From: Nocardioides albus
GTDB taxonomy: Bacteria > Actinomycetota > Actinomycetes > Propionibacteriales > Nocardioidaceae
DNA: 64,000 nt
Reading direction: 5' to 3'
Assembly (NCBI RefSeq): GCF_014648255.1
Contig: NZ_BMQT01000005.1
Span: 330,294 to 394,293, forward strand
Positions 18,984 to 27,933 of the stretch are shown here, one piece after another. The position numbers and the translations under genes are program-made. The notes under the pieces are model-generated. The model searched no databases and was not told where the DNA came from. It saw only the letters and a list, made by a program, of their open reading frames with translations. Each line of letters opens with the position of its first letter. Positions within the stretch are counted from its first letter, which is position 1.

Positions 18984-20195
18984 ATGTCGGTAGAAACGGT
19001 GAGCGCGACGACGACGACGGACGCCGTCGCCGGGCGGCGGCTCGGCGCGGGCGTTGCCCTGGTGGCGGTCGTGCTGATGATGGCCGGGGCCAGCGCGCCC
19101 TCGCCCTTCTATCCCGACCTCCAGGTGGGCCTCGGCCTCGATCCCTGGGTGATGACGGCCGTCTTCGCCGTCTACGCCGTCGCGCTGCTCGCCACCCTGC
19201 TCGTCTTCGGCTCGGTCTCCGACCACGTCGGCCGACGCCCGGTGGTGACCGTCGGATTCCTGCTGCTGGCGGCCAGCTTCGCGCTCTTCCAGGGTGCAGA
19301 CACCGCCGCCATCCTCTTCGAGGCCCGGATCCTGCAGGGGATCGCGAGCGGTCTGCTGCTCTCGACCCTGTCGGCCGCCATCGCCGACTTCGAGCGGCCC
19401 TCGCGGCCGGGCTCCGCAGCGGTCGTCAACGCCATCGCTCCGATGGTCGGACTGGCGATCGGTGCCATCGCCGCCGGCGTGGTCCTGCAGGTGGCGGCGG
19501 ACGCGCAGCTCATCGTCTTCGACGCCCTCGTCGCGCTCTCGCTCCTCCTCGCGGCCGGCGTGTGGCTGGTCCCGGAGACCGCGCCCCGTCACGAGGGGCT
19601 GCTCGCCTCGCTGCGTCCGCGGATCGCCGTCCCGCCGGCCATCCGGGGCCTGCTCGCCCGCAGCGCCCCGGCGATCTTCGCCGGCTGGGCGACCGGTGGA
19701 CTGTTCCTCTCCCTCGGCGCTGCGATCGTACGCACCGAGCTGGGCGCCACCAGCCACGTTCTCCAGGGGCTCGCGATCGGTGCCCTCGCCGGGTCCGGTG
19801 CGGTGGCTGCGTACGTCTTCCGGAACCGCTCGGCACGGGCGACGACGCTCTACGGCACGGCCGCGCTGGCCGGCGGCACGGTGCTGAGCCTGCTCGCTCT
19901 CCCGACCGGCTCGGCGCCGGCGTACCTCGTTGCGGTGGTCGTCGCCGGCTCCGGCTTCGGGACCGCCTTCTTCGGCATCCTGCGCACGATCATGCCGCTC
20001 CTTCCCGCGGATGAGCGGGCGGAGGTCTTCGCGGTGATCTTCATCGTGTCCTACCTGGCCTTCGGCATCCCGGCTGTCGTCGCCGGGCTGCTGACGCCGC
20101 AGATCGGCCTCACGACCACGACGTACGTCTACGGCACCGCCGTCGCGGTGCTCTCCGCCGCGGCCGGGTTGCTGCGCTGGCGTAGCGGCGACTGA
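18984..20195 (+). CDS. MFS exporter
   Basis: 403-residue, 12-segment major facilitator. Start at the ATG at 18984 with TGGAG about 6 nt upstream. Motif A-like FGSVSDHVGRRPVVTVG follows TM2; LQGIASGLLLSTLSAAIADFE fits drug-efflux MFS proteins. Divergent from an ArsR-like repressor with shared operator, so expression is probably induced by the compound exported. Ends 4 bp from the convergent HIT-like gene. Confidence 0.88.
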   Translation: MSVETVSATTTTDAVAGRRLGAGVALVAVVLMMAGASAPSPFYPDLQVGLGLDPWVMTAVFAVYAVALLATLLVFGSVSDHVGRRPVVTVGFLLLAASFALFQGADTAAILFEARILQGIASGLLLSTLSAAIADFERPSRPGSAAVVNAIAPMVGLAIGAIAAGVVLQVAADAQLIVFDALVALSLLLAAGVWLVPETAPRHEGLLASLRPRIAVPPAIRGLLARSAPAIFAGWATGGLFLSLGAAIVRTELGATSHVLQGLAIGALAGSGAVAAYVFRNRSARATTLYGTAALAGGTVLSLLALPTGSAPAYLVAVVVAGSGFGTAFFGILRTIMPLLPADERAEVFAVIFIVSYLAFGIPAVVAGLLTPQIGLTTTTYVYGTAVAVLSAAAGLLRWRSGD

Positions 20196-20199
20196 TCCG

Positions 20200-20796
20200 T
20201 CAGGCCAGCGCCTCGCCACCGTGGGTGGCGAGCTTGCGGGCGACCTCGGCCAGATCTGCGCGCCAGACGTCCTCGGGGCCGGGCGGCAGGATGTCGTCCC
20301 AGTCGGGCGAGAAGCTGCCGCGTACGGAGGGCAGGTCCTTCGGTCGGGCCAGGAACCACATGTGCAGGTGCTCGGCGCCGTCGCCGATGCGCATCGCGTG
20401 ACAGCGGGCGATGTTGGGCAGGCTCTCCACGATCCGGGCGAGCCGCACGGTGAGGACCCCGAACTCGGCCGCCTGGTGCTCATCGAGGTCGGGTAGGTCG
20501 TAGTGCTCGAGCGGCTCGAGGACCAGCACCAGCGGCAGCCCCGACTGCGCCAGGTGCTTGACCCGCCAGCTCTCGTCGCGCCAGATCACGCCCGGCAGGT
20601 CGGCGCCGCACAGGCTGCAGTCCGCCCCGTCCTCGCCGCTGCGGGGCTCCTCCGGCGCCGGGGGCGCGAGCGGCTTGGGCGCGATCTCCCCGTCGCGTAC
20701 GACCCACGGGAACACATCCCACTCCGTCACCCTCGGTGCGGGCAGCTCGCCGGCGGCCTGGACGCGGGCGTAGATCTGATCAGCTGTCTCGGCCAT
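20200..20796 (-). CDS. HIT-superfamily-like protein
   Basis: 198 residues from the ATG at 20796. Features of HIT/GalT-like nucleotide-processing proteins: CSLCG (possible zinc-binding Cys pair), VIWRDESWRVKHL, LPLVLVLEPLEHYDLPDLDEHQAAEFG, and AEHLHMWFLARP in place of the canonical HxHxH. The missing third histidine makes catalytic activity uncertain. Possibly a nucleotide hydrolase or transferase relative. Divergent from the glycosidase-like gene. Confidence 0.7.
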   Translation of the reverse strand: MAETADQIYARVQAAGELPAPRVTEWDVFPWVVRDGEIAPKPLAPPAPEEPRSGEDGADCSLCGADLPGVIWRDESWRVKHLAQSGLPLVLVLEPLEHYDLPDLDEHQAAEFGVLTVRLARIVESLPNIARCHAMRIGDGAEHLHMWFLARPKDLPSVRGSFSPDWDDILPPGPEDVWRADLAEVARKLATHGGEALA

Positions 20797-20821
20797 GGCT
20801 GGAACGATGCCACAGCGAGCA

Positions 20822-20945
20822 AGCGTGTAACACGCTGTTTGTGGGTCTATCCGGTCGTTATAACAGGCGAGAAGAACTACGAACGACGTGTTACATGTCG
20901 TGGGGCCACCGCGCGGCCTACTTAGTCGAGTGAATGACTCGACTA
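20822..20945. promoter_or_regulatory. Three operator-like palindromes in a divergent promoter
   Basis: AGCGTGTAACACGCT (20822-20836, perfect 7-1-7), ACGACGTGTTACATGTCGT (20883-20901, one mismatch) and TAGTCGAGT-GAATG-ACTCGACTA (20923-20945, perfect 9-5-9). All lie between the HIT-like gene and the glycosidase-like gene; the third overlaps the -10 box of the latter. Confidence 0.55.
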
Positions 20946-20949
20946 TCAT
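20944..20949 (+). promoter_or_regulatory. -10 box of the glycosidase-like gene
   Basis: TATCAT ends 7 nt before the ATG at 20957; probable leaderless start. Confidence 0.45.
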
Positions 20950-20956
20950 GGCCTCC

Positions 20957-21853
20957 ATGACCATCGCCGCGCTCTCGTCCCTGCCTTCCTACGACGGTGC
21001 TGAGCTGGTGATCCCGGCGCCGGGGGCGGGGCCGGGCAACTGGGCGGGCGCAGCGAGTGCGGTCCTGGTCGACGGGGTCTTCTGGCTGACCTGGCGCAAC
21101 CGGCGGCCGCTCTCCGACGGACGTGGAGTGACCGTCAGCGTCGCCCGGTCGACCGACGGGGTGCGGTTCGAGACGGTGACCGAGGTCCACCGCGACCAGT
21201 TCGGCTGCGAGTCGCTGGAGCGGCCGGTGCTGGTGCCGCTGCCCGAGGGCGGCTGGCGGCTCTACCTCTCCTGCGCCACCTGGGACTCCAAGCACTGGTG
21301 GGTCGACAGCCTCACCGCCGACACGGTGCCCGGCCTTCCCGAGGGAAACCGCCAGGTCATCCACCCCGGCAGCGACGCTGTCGCGGTGAAGGACCCGGTG
21401 ATCGCGGTCGACCCGGTGACCCAGACCTGGCAGATGTGGCTGTGCTGCCACCCGCTCACCGAGCCGGGCCACGAGGACCGGATGACGACCCGCTACCTCA
21501 CCTCGACCGACGGCCTGGAGTGGCACGACGGCGGTGAGGTCCTCGCCGGACGGCCGGGCCGGTGGGACGCCCGTGGGGCCCGGGTCACGACGGTCGTCTC
21601 CCGTGACCCGCTCGTCATCCTCTACGACGGTCGCGCCGACGCCGAGTCCAACTGGTACGAGACCACCGGCGTCGCCCGCTGGGACGGGAGCCGACTGGTC
21701 GCCGACGCCGAGGCCGCCCCTGTCACCAGTCCCCACTCCGACGGCGCCTTCCGTTACGCCAGCGCCGTGCCCCTTCCCGACGGGGGGACCCGCTACTACG
21801 TGGAGGCCGCCCGCGAGGACGGCGCCCACGACCTGATCACGCTGGTTCGCTGA
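20957..21853 (+). CDS. Glycosidase-like beta-propeller protein (GH43/GH130-like)
   Basis: 298 residues, no signal peptide. Repeating blade-like segments (GVFWLTWRNRRP, GVTVSVARSTDGVRFETV, GGWRLYLSCATWDSKHWWVD, VKDPVIAVDPVTQTWQMWL, RYLTSTDGLEWHDGG, LVILYDGRADAESNWYETTGVA) suggest a five-bladed propeller as in GH43, GH32 and GH130 enzymes. Catalytic residues cannot be assigned safely. Cytosolic location suggests action on imported sugars or sugar phosphates. Overlaps the convergent sulfotransferase gene by 17 bp. Confidence 0.7.
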   Translation: MTIAALSSLPSYDGAELVIPAPGAGPGNWAGAASAVLVDGVFWLTWRNRRPLSDGRGVTVSVARSTDGVRFETVTEVHRDQFGCESLERPVLVPLPEGGWRLYLSCATWDSKHWWVDSLTADTVPGLPEGNRQVIHPGSDAVAVKDPVIAVDPVTQTWQMWLCCHPLTEPGHEDRMTTRYLTSTDGLEWHDGGEVLAGRPGRWDARGARVTTVVSRDPLVILYDGRADAESNWYETTGVARWDGSRLVADAEAAPVTSPHSDGAFRYASAVPLPDGGTRYYVEAAREDGAHDLITLVR

Positions 21854-22817
21854 GGCGCTCGGCGCGCTCCTGGAACGAACCACGGCTCGAGGTGGAGAGC
21901 CAGTCGGAGAAGTCCTGCCCGCTCACCTTGGTGAGCAGCTCGATGTCCTCGGCGAACGCCGGCAGGAGCTGCTCGCGCTGCTCCGGAGTCAACCGGGGCC
22001 GATGGTGGTCGCCCGGTCCGGAGAGCCGCCGCAGCAACGGCGGGTAGCTCTTGCGCCAGACCTCCGGCGGCGCGAACTGGGCGAGCCAGGCACCGCCCCT
22101 GACCACAGGCCCGAGCACCTTGGGCCGCCAGCCGGGCTCGACGTACGTCCTGCTGTTGTCCTTCGGGATGTGGCCGACATGGCCCTGCTCGATGCCGAGG
22201 AAACGGCAGGCGCGGTCGACGGTCGCGGCGGGCTCGTCGACGATGTCCCGGTAGCGCACCACCAGCACGCGGTCCTCGCCGACCAGCCCGTAGAGGTGGT
22301 CGAGCTGCCGGCCGTAGAGCCCGAGCTCTCGGTAGCGCCAGAACGGCGCCCAGCCGTCGTGGGCGCGCTTGTCCTGGAGGCGGAACGCGGTCGGGAAGTC
22401 GGCGACCGGCTCCAGGCCGTCGCACCACAGATGCATCCAGTTGGAGTACGCCCGGTCGATCGGGTCGCGCACGACCGCGATCAGCTTCACGCCCGGAAGC
22501 TCCTGGGCGATCCGCCGCTGGGCGCTGGTGGAGTAGAGGTAGAAAGGCGTGCTCTCGCCCCTGATCGCGTGCGCGGGGGCGACTTCAAAGAGCCGGTCGT
22601 AGTCCGTACGCCGCCAGACCCACTCCTTCTGGGAGTGCTTGTCGCCCGGCCCGCGCCAGTGCGGCGGGGGAGCGTCGTCGCAGAGCCAGTACTTCGGCTC
22701 CTTCGGGGTCGTGGCGAACACCTGCGGATGCTGCGCCAGCGCAGAGTGCAGGGCGGTGGTCCCAGCCTTCGGGGCCCCGATGATCAAGAAGTCCGGTTGT
22801 GGCCGGCGTCGCTCCAT
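21837..22817 (-). CDS. Sulfotransferase
   Basis: 326 residues from the ATG at 22817, preceded by GAGGAGG. Transfers sulfate from PAPS to a hydroxyl or amine acceptor. The 5'-phosphosulfate loop DFLIIGAPKAGTTALHSAL is at the N-terminus, and the 3'-phosphate motif VVRDPIDRAYSNWMH is at about residues 115-130. KDNSRTYVEPGWRPK resembles the later conserved region of the heparan/NodH-type family. Acceptor unknown. Divergent from purC. Confidence 0.9.
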   Translation of the reverse strand: MERRRPQPDFLIIGAPKAGTTALHSALAQHPQVFATTPKEPKYWLCDDAPPPHWRGPGDKHSQKEWVWRRTDYDRLFEVAPAHAIRGESTPFYLYSTSAQRRIAQELPGVKLIAVVRDPIDRAYSNWMHLWCDGLEPVADFPTAFRLQDKRAHDGWAPFWRYRELGLYGRQLDHLYGLVGEDRVLVVRYRDIVDEPAATVDRACRFLGIEQGHVGHIPKDNSRTYVEPGWRPKVLGPVVRGGAWLAQFAPPEVWRKSYPPLLRRLSGPGDHHRPRLTPEQREQLLPAFAEDIELLTKVSGQDFSDWLSTSSRGSFQERAERLSEPA

Positions 22818-22888
22818 GGACACCCTCCTCGCATAAGTTGATCAAAACAGTCTACTTAAGCGAGAACGCGATCCGGAAGGCCATCTCT

Positions 22889-22894
22889 TAGGCT
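22889..22894 (+). promoter_or_regulatory. -10 box of purC
   Basis: TAGGCT ends 7 nt before the purC GTG; probable leaderless promoter. Confidence 0.5.
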
Positions 22895-22901
22895 GATCCT
22901 C

Positions 22902-23810
22902 GTGGCTGACCTCAACATCCCGCCGGCGCCGGCGATCCCGGGCGCGAAGCACCTCCACTCCGGCAAGGTGCGCGACCTCTACGTGCTCGAGGAGGGTCCG
23001 TACGCGGGCCAGCTCCTGATGGTCGCCAGTGACCGCATCTCGGCCTTCGACCACGTCTTCGACACGGTCATCCCGGACAAGGGTGAGATCCTCACCAAGC
23101 TCTCGCTGTGGTGGTTCGAGCAGTTCGAGGACCTGGTGCCGACCCATGTGCTCTCGACCGACGTCCCCGAGTCGGTGGCCGGTCGGGCGGTGGTCGCGCA
23201 GAAGCTCCACATGCTGCCCGTCGAGTGCGTCGCGCGCGGCTACCTGACCGGCTCGGGCCTGCGGGAGTACGAGACCACCGGCGAGGTCTGCGGCATCCGA
23301 CTGCCGGCGGGCCTGGTCGACGGCTCCCGGCTGACCCCGCCGATCTTCACCCCGGCGACCAAGGCGGAGCTCGGCGACCACGACGAGAACGTCACCTACG
23401 AGTACGTCTCGAAGCTGATCGGCGAGGACGACGCCGCCGCGGTGCGCCGGCTGACCCTGGCGGTCTACCAGCGCGCCGACGAGATCGCCCGCGGCTGCGG
23501 CCTCATCCTGGCCGACACGAAGTTCGAGTTCGGCGTACGTCAGGACGACCTGGGCATCCGCACGATCGTGCTCGCCGACGAGGTGCTCACCCCGGACTCG
23601 TCGCGCTACTGGGACGCGAGCCAGTGGCACCCCGGCAGCGCGATCCCCAGCTTCGACAAGGACGTCATCCGTCGCTGGCTGCTCTCGCCCGAGTCCGGCT
23701 GGGACCGCGCCGCCGGTGGTCCGCCGCCGGAGCTGCCCGCGGAGATCGTCGAGCGGACGAGGGCGAAGTACGTCGAGGCGTACGAGAAGCTCACCGGCCA
23801 CCGCTTCTGA
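22902..23810 (+). CDS. purC: SAICAR synthetase
   Basis: Converts CAIR and aspartate to SAICAR with ATP in de novo purine synthesis. 302 residues, the longer form usual in actinobacteria. Motifs: HSGKVRDLYVL (ATP loop), ASDRISAFDHV, PVECVARGYLTGSG and the signature LADTKFEFG. GTG start, leaderless. Monocistronic as far as can be seen; an acyl-CoA ligase with its own leader follows. Confidence 0.97.
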   Translation: MADLNIPPAPAIPGAKHLHSGKVRDLYVLEEGPYAGQLLMVASDRISAFDHVFDTVIPDKGEILTKLSLWWFEQFEDLVPTHVLSTDVPESVAGRAVVAQKLHMLPVECVARGYLTGSGLREYETTGEVCGIRLPAGLVDGSRLTPPIFTPATKAELGDHDENVTYEYVSKLIGEDDAAAVRRLTLAVYQRADEIARGCGLILADTKFEFGVRQDDLGIRTIVLADEVLTPDSSRYWDASQWHPGSAIPSFDKDVIRRWLLSPESGWDRAAGGPPPELPAEIVERTRAKYVEAYEKLTGHRF

Positions 23811-23935
23811 GCGGTTTCTGGGCGGTCCAGGTAAAGGTTCGATGACACGTGTCGCACTAAATCGTGACCTGGTTCACGGAGAAGGCTACGCGCGGGTAAG
23901 TTGTGACGCGTAACACGCACATAACTGGAGGCCAC

Positions 23936-25498
23936 GTGTCCACGTACAACCTTGCTTCGCTGCTGGAAGACTCCACGGCGAACTATCCCGAGCGCACTGC
24001 GATCGTCATGGGCGACACCCGTCTGAGCTACGCCCAGATCAACGGCGCCGCGAACCAGGTCGCGAACCTGCTGGCGAGCAAGGGCATCGGCGCAGGCGAC
24101 CGGGTTGCCCTGATGAGCCCGAACCTGCCCTACTTCACGATGATCTACTTCGGCATCCTCAAGGCCGGTGCCACCGTCGTACCTCTCAACGTGCTCCTCA
24201 AGGGCCGCGAGGTGGCCTACCATCTCAAGGACTCCGACGCGAAGGCCCTCTTCGCGTTCCAGGGCACGCCCGAGCTGGCCATCGGAGCCGAGGCGCACGC
24301 CGGTGCGCAGGAGGCCGGTGTCGAGGACTTCTTCCTGATCACCGCCGACCCGGCCGCTCCGTCGCCGATCGAGGGCGTCACCACGCTCGGCCAGGGCATC
24401 GGGACCCAGCCGCCCACCTTCGAGACGGTGGCGACCGACGAGGACGACACCGCTGTCATCCTCTACACCTCCGGGACCACCGGGCAGCCCAAGGGCGCCG
24501 AGCTGCGCCACCGCAACATGCGCGACAACGCGATGGCGGGTGCTGACCTCTTCGCCGCCGACGCCGAGCGGCCGGACACCTACCTCGCGGTGCTGCCGAT
24601 GTTCCACGCCTTCGGCCAGTCCGTCGTGCAGAACGGTGCCTTCGCCTTCGGTGGCACCGTCGTGCTGCTGCCGCGCTTCGACGCCGCGGCCGCGCTGGCG
24701 ACCATGATCAAGGAGAAGGTCACCTTCTTCGCGGGCGTCCCGACGATGTACTGGGGCCTCCTCGGCGCCCTCTCCGACGACGTCGACGTCGCCACCCTCG
24801 CCGAGAACCTCCGGCTCGCCGTCGCCGGCGGTTCCGCGCTCCCGGTCGAGATCCACAAGGAGTTCGAGAAGCGCTTCGGGGTCTCCATCCTCGAGGGCTA
24901 CGGCCTCTCCGAGACCTCGCCGGTGGCGTCGTTCTCGGTCTACGGCCAGCCGGTGCGTCCCGGCTCGATCGGTGTCCCGATCCCCGGCGTCGAGATGAAG
25001 CTCATCGACCCCGCGTCCTGGGACGAGGTCGACTGGACTCCCGACACCATCGGCGAGATCGCGATCAAGGGCCACGCCATCTTCAAGGGCTACTACAACC
25101 GCCCCGAGGCGACCGCCGAGGTCCTCACCGAGGACGGCTGGTTCCGCTCCGGCGACCTCGCGAAGCGCGACGAGGACGGCTGGTACTACATCGTCGACCG
25201 CGCCAAGGAGCTCATCATCCGCGGCGGCTTCAACGTCTACCCGCGCGAGATCGAAGAGGTCCTGCTCACCCACCCTGCGGTCTCGCTGGCCGCCGTCATC
25301 GGCGTCCCGCACGACTCCCACGGCGAGGAGATCAAGGCCGTCCTCGTGCTCAAGCCCGGCGCCTCCGCGACCCCCGAGGAGATCGTCGACTGGGCCAAGG
25401 AGCAGATGGCGGCCTACAAGTACCCGCGCATCGTCGAGATCGTCGACGCCCTGCCGATGACCGCCACCGGCAAGATCCTCAAGCGCGAGCTCAAGTAG
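23936..25498 (+). CDS. Long-chain fatty acid-CoA ligase (AMP-forming)
   Basis: 520 residues from the GTG at 23936, with GGAGG 7 nt upstream. ANL superfamily acyl activating enzyme: P-loop YTSGTTGQPKGAE (about 181-193), GYGLSETSP (A5), GWFRSGDLAKRDEDGWYYIVDRAKELIIRGGFNVYPREIE hinge region (A7/A8) and the C-terminal catalytic lysine in MTATGKILKRELK. Chain length preference cannot be read. The leader contains GCGTAACACGC, similar to the palindrome at 20822. A stem-loop follows the stop. Confidence 0.92.
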   Translation: MSTYNLASLLEDSTANYPERTAIVMGDTRLSYAQINGAANQVANLLASKGIGAGDRVALMSPNLPYFTMIYFGILKAGATVVPLNVLLKGREVAYHLKDSDAKALFAFQGTPELAIGAEAHAGAQEAGVEDFFLITADPAAPSPIEGVTTLGQGIGTQPPTFETVATDEDDTAVILYTSGTTGQPKGAELRHRNMRDNAMAGADLFAADAERPDTYLAVLPMFHAFGQSVVQNGAFAFGGTVVLLPRFDAAAALATMIKEKVTFFAGVPTMYWGLLGALSDDVDVATLAENLRLAVAGGSALPVEIHKEFEKRFGVSILEGYGLSETSPVASFSVYGQPVRPGSIGVPIPGVEMKLIDPASWDEVDWTPDTIGEIAIKGHAIFKGYYNRPEATAEVLTEDGWFRSGDLAKRDEDGWYYIVDRAKELIIRGGFNVYPREIEEVLLTHPAVSLAAVIGVPHDSHGEEIKAVLVLKPGASATPEEIVDWAKEQMAAYKYPRIVEIVDALPMTATGKILKRELK

Positions 25499-25524
25499 TT
25501 CTTTTCGTACGCCGGCGGCAGCCG

Positions 25525-25567
25525 TAGCTCGAAGATCGCAGTCACCAGGTGGCTGCGATCTTCGAGT
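25525..25567. repeat. Long palindrome, copy 1, upstream of a nuclease-like gene
   Basis: Arms at 25528-25546 and 25548-25566 pair over 19 bp with one mismatch around a single central A (core CGAAGATCGCAGTCACC). A near-identical 43-bp copy in the same orientation lies at 26570-26612. It could terminate the ligase gene. The two copies bracket the gene at 25601-26572. Confidence 0.85.
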
Positions 25568-25600
25568 TTGTGAAGGTCCGATCTGGGGTAGAACGGTTTC

Positions 25601-26572
25601 GTGAAGCACTCGGGGGACGCGAAGCAACCGTTCGACCAAGACGGCATGGTGCGACTGCGCGATGAGATCCAAGGCGGCGTGATCTCGCGGCGACAGCTGC
25701 GCGAGCTGCATGCCCGCGACCATGACATCCGTCGCCTCGTACGCAGCCGTGAGGTCGCGGTGATCCACCCAGGCGTCTACGTCAATCACACCGGCAACCC
25801 GACCTGGGGGCAGCGAGCCTGGGCGGCGGTGCTGGTGTGCTGGCCGGCGGCTCTCACAGGACGCTCGGCGCTGCCGAGTCCCCCGGAGCGAGGTCCGATC
25901 GAGGTGATGGTCCCGATGAGCCGCACCGTGCGCGCGCCCGGCGGTGTAGTCATCCGGCGTCGCGCTCGATTCGACGGGTACGTCGACTGGGCCGCCTACC
26001 CTCCGCGACAGCTTCTCGCGGAGGCAGCGATCGATGCGGCTGTCGACGCGGGCGATGCTGGGGAAGCGTTCTCGATGCTCGCCGACCTCGTTCAGACCAA
26101 GGTCGTGCGGACGTCGGCGCTGCTGGAGGCGCTGCGTCGTCGCCCGAGGATGCGCGACCGTCGCCTTCTCAGAGAGCTTCTCGAGGACCTCAAGGACGGC
26201 GCCTGCTCCGTGCTCGAGCGCGAGTACCTCCGCCGCGTCGAGCGCGCCCACGGCCTGCCGGCGGGGGAGCGGCAGGTCGCCGACTCGATCGCGGGGGTAT
26301 TCGTCGAGCGGGACGTCACCTATGTGGCGTACGGGGTGGTGGTGGAGCTCGACGGCCGCGCATTCCATGGCAGCGCTGCCGCTCGGGACGCCGACCATGC
26401 TCGCGACCTCGACGCCGCCGTCACCCGCAACCTTCGGACCGTTCGGCTCACCTACGGGCAGGTGCTCGGTGATCCGTGCCGGACAGCCACCCGAATCGGT
26501 GAGCTGCTCGGTCACGGCGGCTGGCCGGGCAAGGTGACACCGTGTATCGACTGTCTGGCCGATCGTGACTAG
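25601..26572 (+). CDS. AbiEi/DUF559-like protein with PD-(D/E)XK nuclease core
   Basis: 323 residues. The N-terminus (GGVISRRQLRELHARDHDIRRLV... IHPGVYVNHTG) matches the AbiEi-type winged-helix domain. The C-terminus has a DUF559/Vsr-like nuclease core: LEREYLRRVERAHGLPAGERQ, Asp238, then VVELDG with Glu249 and Asp251, and a final RNLRTVRLTYGQVLGDP strand. Such genes are often labelled 'type IV antitoxin', but no toxin partner is adjacent. GTG start with a weak TAGAAC box 6 nt upstream. The stop codon is the first triplet of the downstream palindrome's shared sequence. Related in layout to the gene at 56063. Confidence 0.78.
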   Translation: MKHSGDAKQPFDQDGMVRLRDEIQGGVISRRQLRELHARDHDIRRLVRSREVAVIHPGVYVNHTGNPTWGQRAWAAVLVCWPAALTGRSALPSPPERGPIEVMVPMSRTVRAPGGVVIRRRARFDGYVDWAAYPPRQLLAEAAIDAAVDAGDAGEAFSMLADLVQTKVVRTSALLEALRRRPRMRDRRLLRELLEDLKDGACSVLEREYLRRVERAHGLPAGERQVADSIAGVFVERDVTYVAYGVVVELDGRAFHGSAAARDADHARDLDAAVTRNLRTVRLTYGQVLGDPCRTATRIGELLGHGGWPGKVTPCIDCLADRD

Positions 26573-26611
26573 CTCGAAGATCGCAGTCACCTGGTGGCTG
26601 CGATCTTCGAG
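26573..26611. repeat. Long palindrome, copy 2, filling the gap between convergent stop codons
   Basis: Arms at 26573-26591 and 26593-26611, identical to copy 1 except for the central base (T for A). It exactly fills the 39 bp between the stop codons of the nuclease-like gene and the convergent MFS gene, and could end both transcripts. Confidence 0.85.
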
Positions 26612-27844
26612 TCAAGCGGCCGCGCGGTCCGTACGAAACGCGAGCATCTGGCGCGAGGTGGCGCCGACGGCGGCCAGGGCGAGGAGGCAGGTGATGCCAC
26701 CGCTGACCAGGGCGAACGAGCCCGAGGTCAGCTGGGCGACGGCGCCGCCGCGGAGGTTGCCGACCTCCGGGCCGCCGGCGCCGACGATCATCTCGATGGC
26801 GGCAGTGCGGCCGCGCAGGTCGTCGGGGACGGCGAGCTGGATCAGGGTGCCGCGGGTGACCACGCTGACCGAGTCGGCGGCGCCGGCGATCGCGAGGAGA
26901 GCGAGGCACAGCCAGGCCGAGGTGGCCAGTCCGACGGCACCGAGGCTGGCGCCCCACACGGCAGCGGCGGCGATGGTGATCACCCCGGGGCGGCTGCGTC
27001 TGGTGAACGAGCCCGAGACGAGCGAGGCTGCCACGCCGCCGACCGCGATCGCGGTCAGGAACAGCCCGAGCGTACGCGGGTCGCCGCCGAATCGCTCCTC
27101 GTTGATCAGCGGGAACAGGCTCACCGGCATCGCCAGGACGGTGGCTGCGAGATCGACGAGGAGCACGCCGCGTACGACTGGTTGGGTGGCCGCGAAACGC
27201 AGCCCTTCGAGGACGCCGCCGCCGTTCGTCCTGGTCACGGGCGCGAGGCGGGGCAGGCCGGCGACGCCGAGGAACCCGACGACGAAGGTGAGGGCGTCGA
27301 CGGCGTACGCGATCTCCAGACCCGCATAGCCGATGATCAGCCCGCCCAGCGCGGGGCCGAGGAGCATCGACCCCTGGAAGCTCAGCCGGTTGAGCGCGAG
27401 CCCCGCGGCGACCTGGGCGGCGGGGAGCAGGCGCGGTATCACTCCCATGCCCGCGGGGGCAGCGATCGAACCGGCGGTGGCCATGAGCGCGACCAGCACG
27501 AGTACAGGCCCGAGCGAGGCCGGCGACGTGCCGAGCCAGAGCGCCTGCGCTGTCAGCAGCAGCGCCAGCACGAGCTGGATCAGGTTGGTGGCCATCAGGA
27601 TCGAGCGCCGGTCCGCCCGGTCGGCCACCGCGCCGCCCCAGAGCCCGGCGACGAGCATCGGGACGAGCTGGGCGAAGGCCACGCTGCCGGACCAGAACGG
27701 GCTGTGCGTCGTCTCCCAGACCTGGAACATCACCGCGACGACCGAGATCTGCCCACCGAGCGCCGAGACCGCCCGCCCGATGAAGAAGCGGCGGTAGGCC
27801 TGAGACGTACGCAACGGCGTGATGTCGATCAGCAGGTGGCGCAC
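26612..27844 (-). CDS. MFS exporter (EntS-like group)
   Basis: 410 residues, 12 membrane segments. FFIGRAVSALGGQISVVAVMFQVWETT at the N-terminus and GLWGGAVADRADRRSILMATN after TM2 fit the enterobactin-exporter-like MFS group. Central loop RLAPVTRTNGGG. Substrate unknown. GTG start; a 12-bp palindrome ACGGATATCCGT lies at 27882-27893, 38 bp upstream, and may be an operator. Confidence 0.85.
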   Translation of the reverse strand: MRHLLIDITPLRTSQAYRRFFIGRAVSALGGQISVVAVMFQVWETTHSPFWSGSVAFAQLVPMLVAGLWGGAVADRADRRSILMATNLIQLVLALLLTAQALWLGTSPASLGPVLVLVALMATAGSIAAPAGMGVIPRLLPAAQVAAGLALNRLSFQGSMLLGPALGGLIIGYAGLEIAYAVDALTFVVGFLGVAGLPRLAPVTRTNGGGVLEGLRFAATQPVVRGVLLVDLAATVLAMPVSLFPLINEERFGGDPRTLGLFLTAIAVGGVAASLVSGSFTRRSRPGVITIAAAAVWGASLGAVGLATSAWLCLALLAIAGAADSVSVVTRGTLIQLAVPDDLRGRTAAIEMIVGAGGPEVGNLRGGAVAQLTSGSFALVSGGITCLLALAAVGATSRQMLAFRTDRAAA

Positions 27845-27933
27845 GAGGTGACACGGTAGAGGCGAGGGGCCTGGGTGTGAAACGGATATCCGTCCGTGGG
27901 CGCGGTCAACGTCGACGCGACCAAGTGCATGGG

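Noticed and set aside
25601..26572. Type IV toxin-antitoxin system
   Set aside because: Only the AbiEi-like side is present and carries a nuclease core; no AbiEii-like nucleotidyltransferase toxin is adjacent here or at 56063.
23606..26590. Minus-strand open frame of 994 codons
   Set aside because: Antisense to purC, the acyl-CoA ligase and the nuclease-like gene, all of which have clear motifs.
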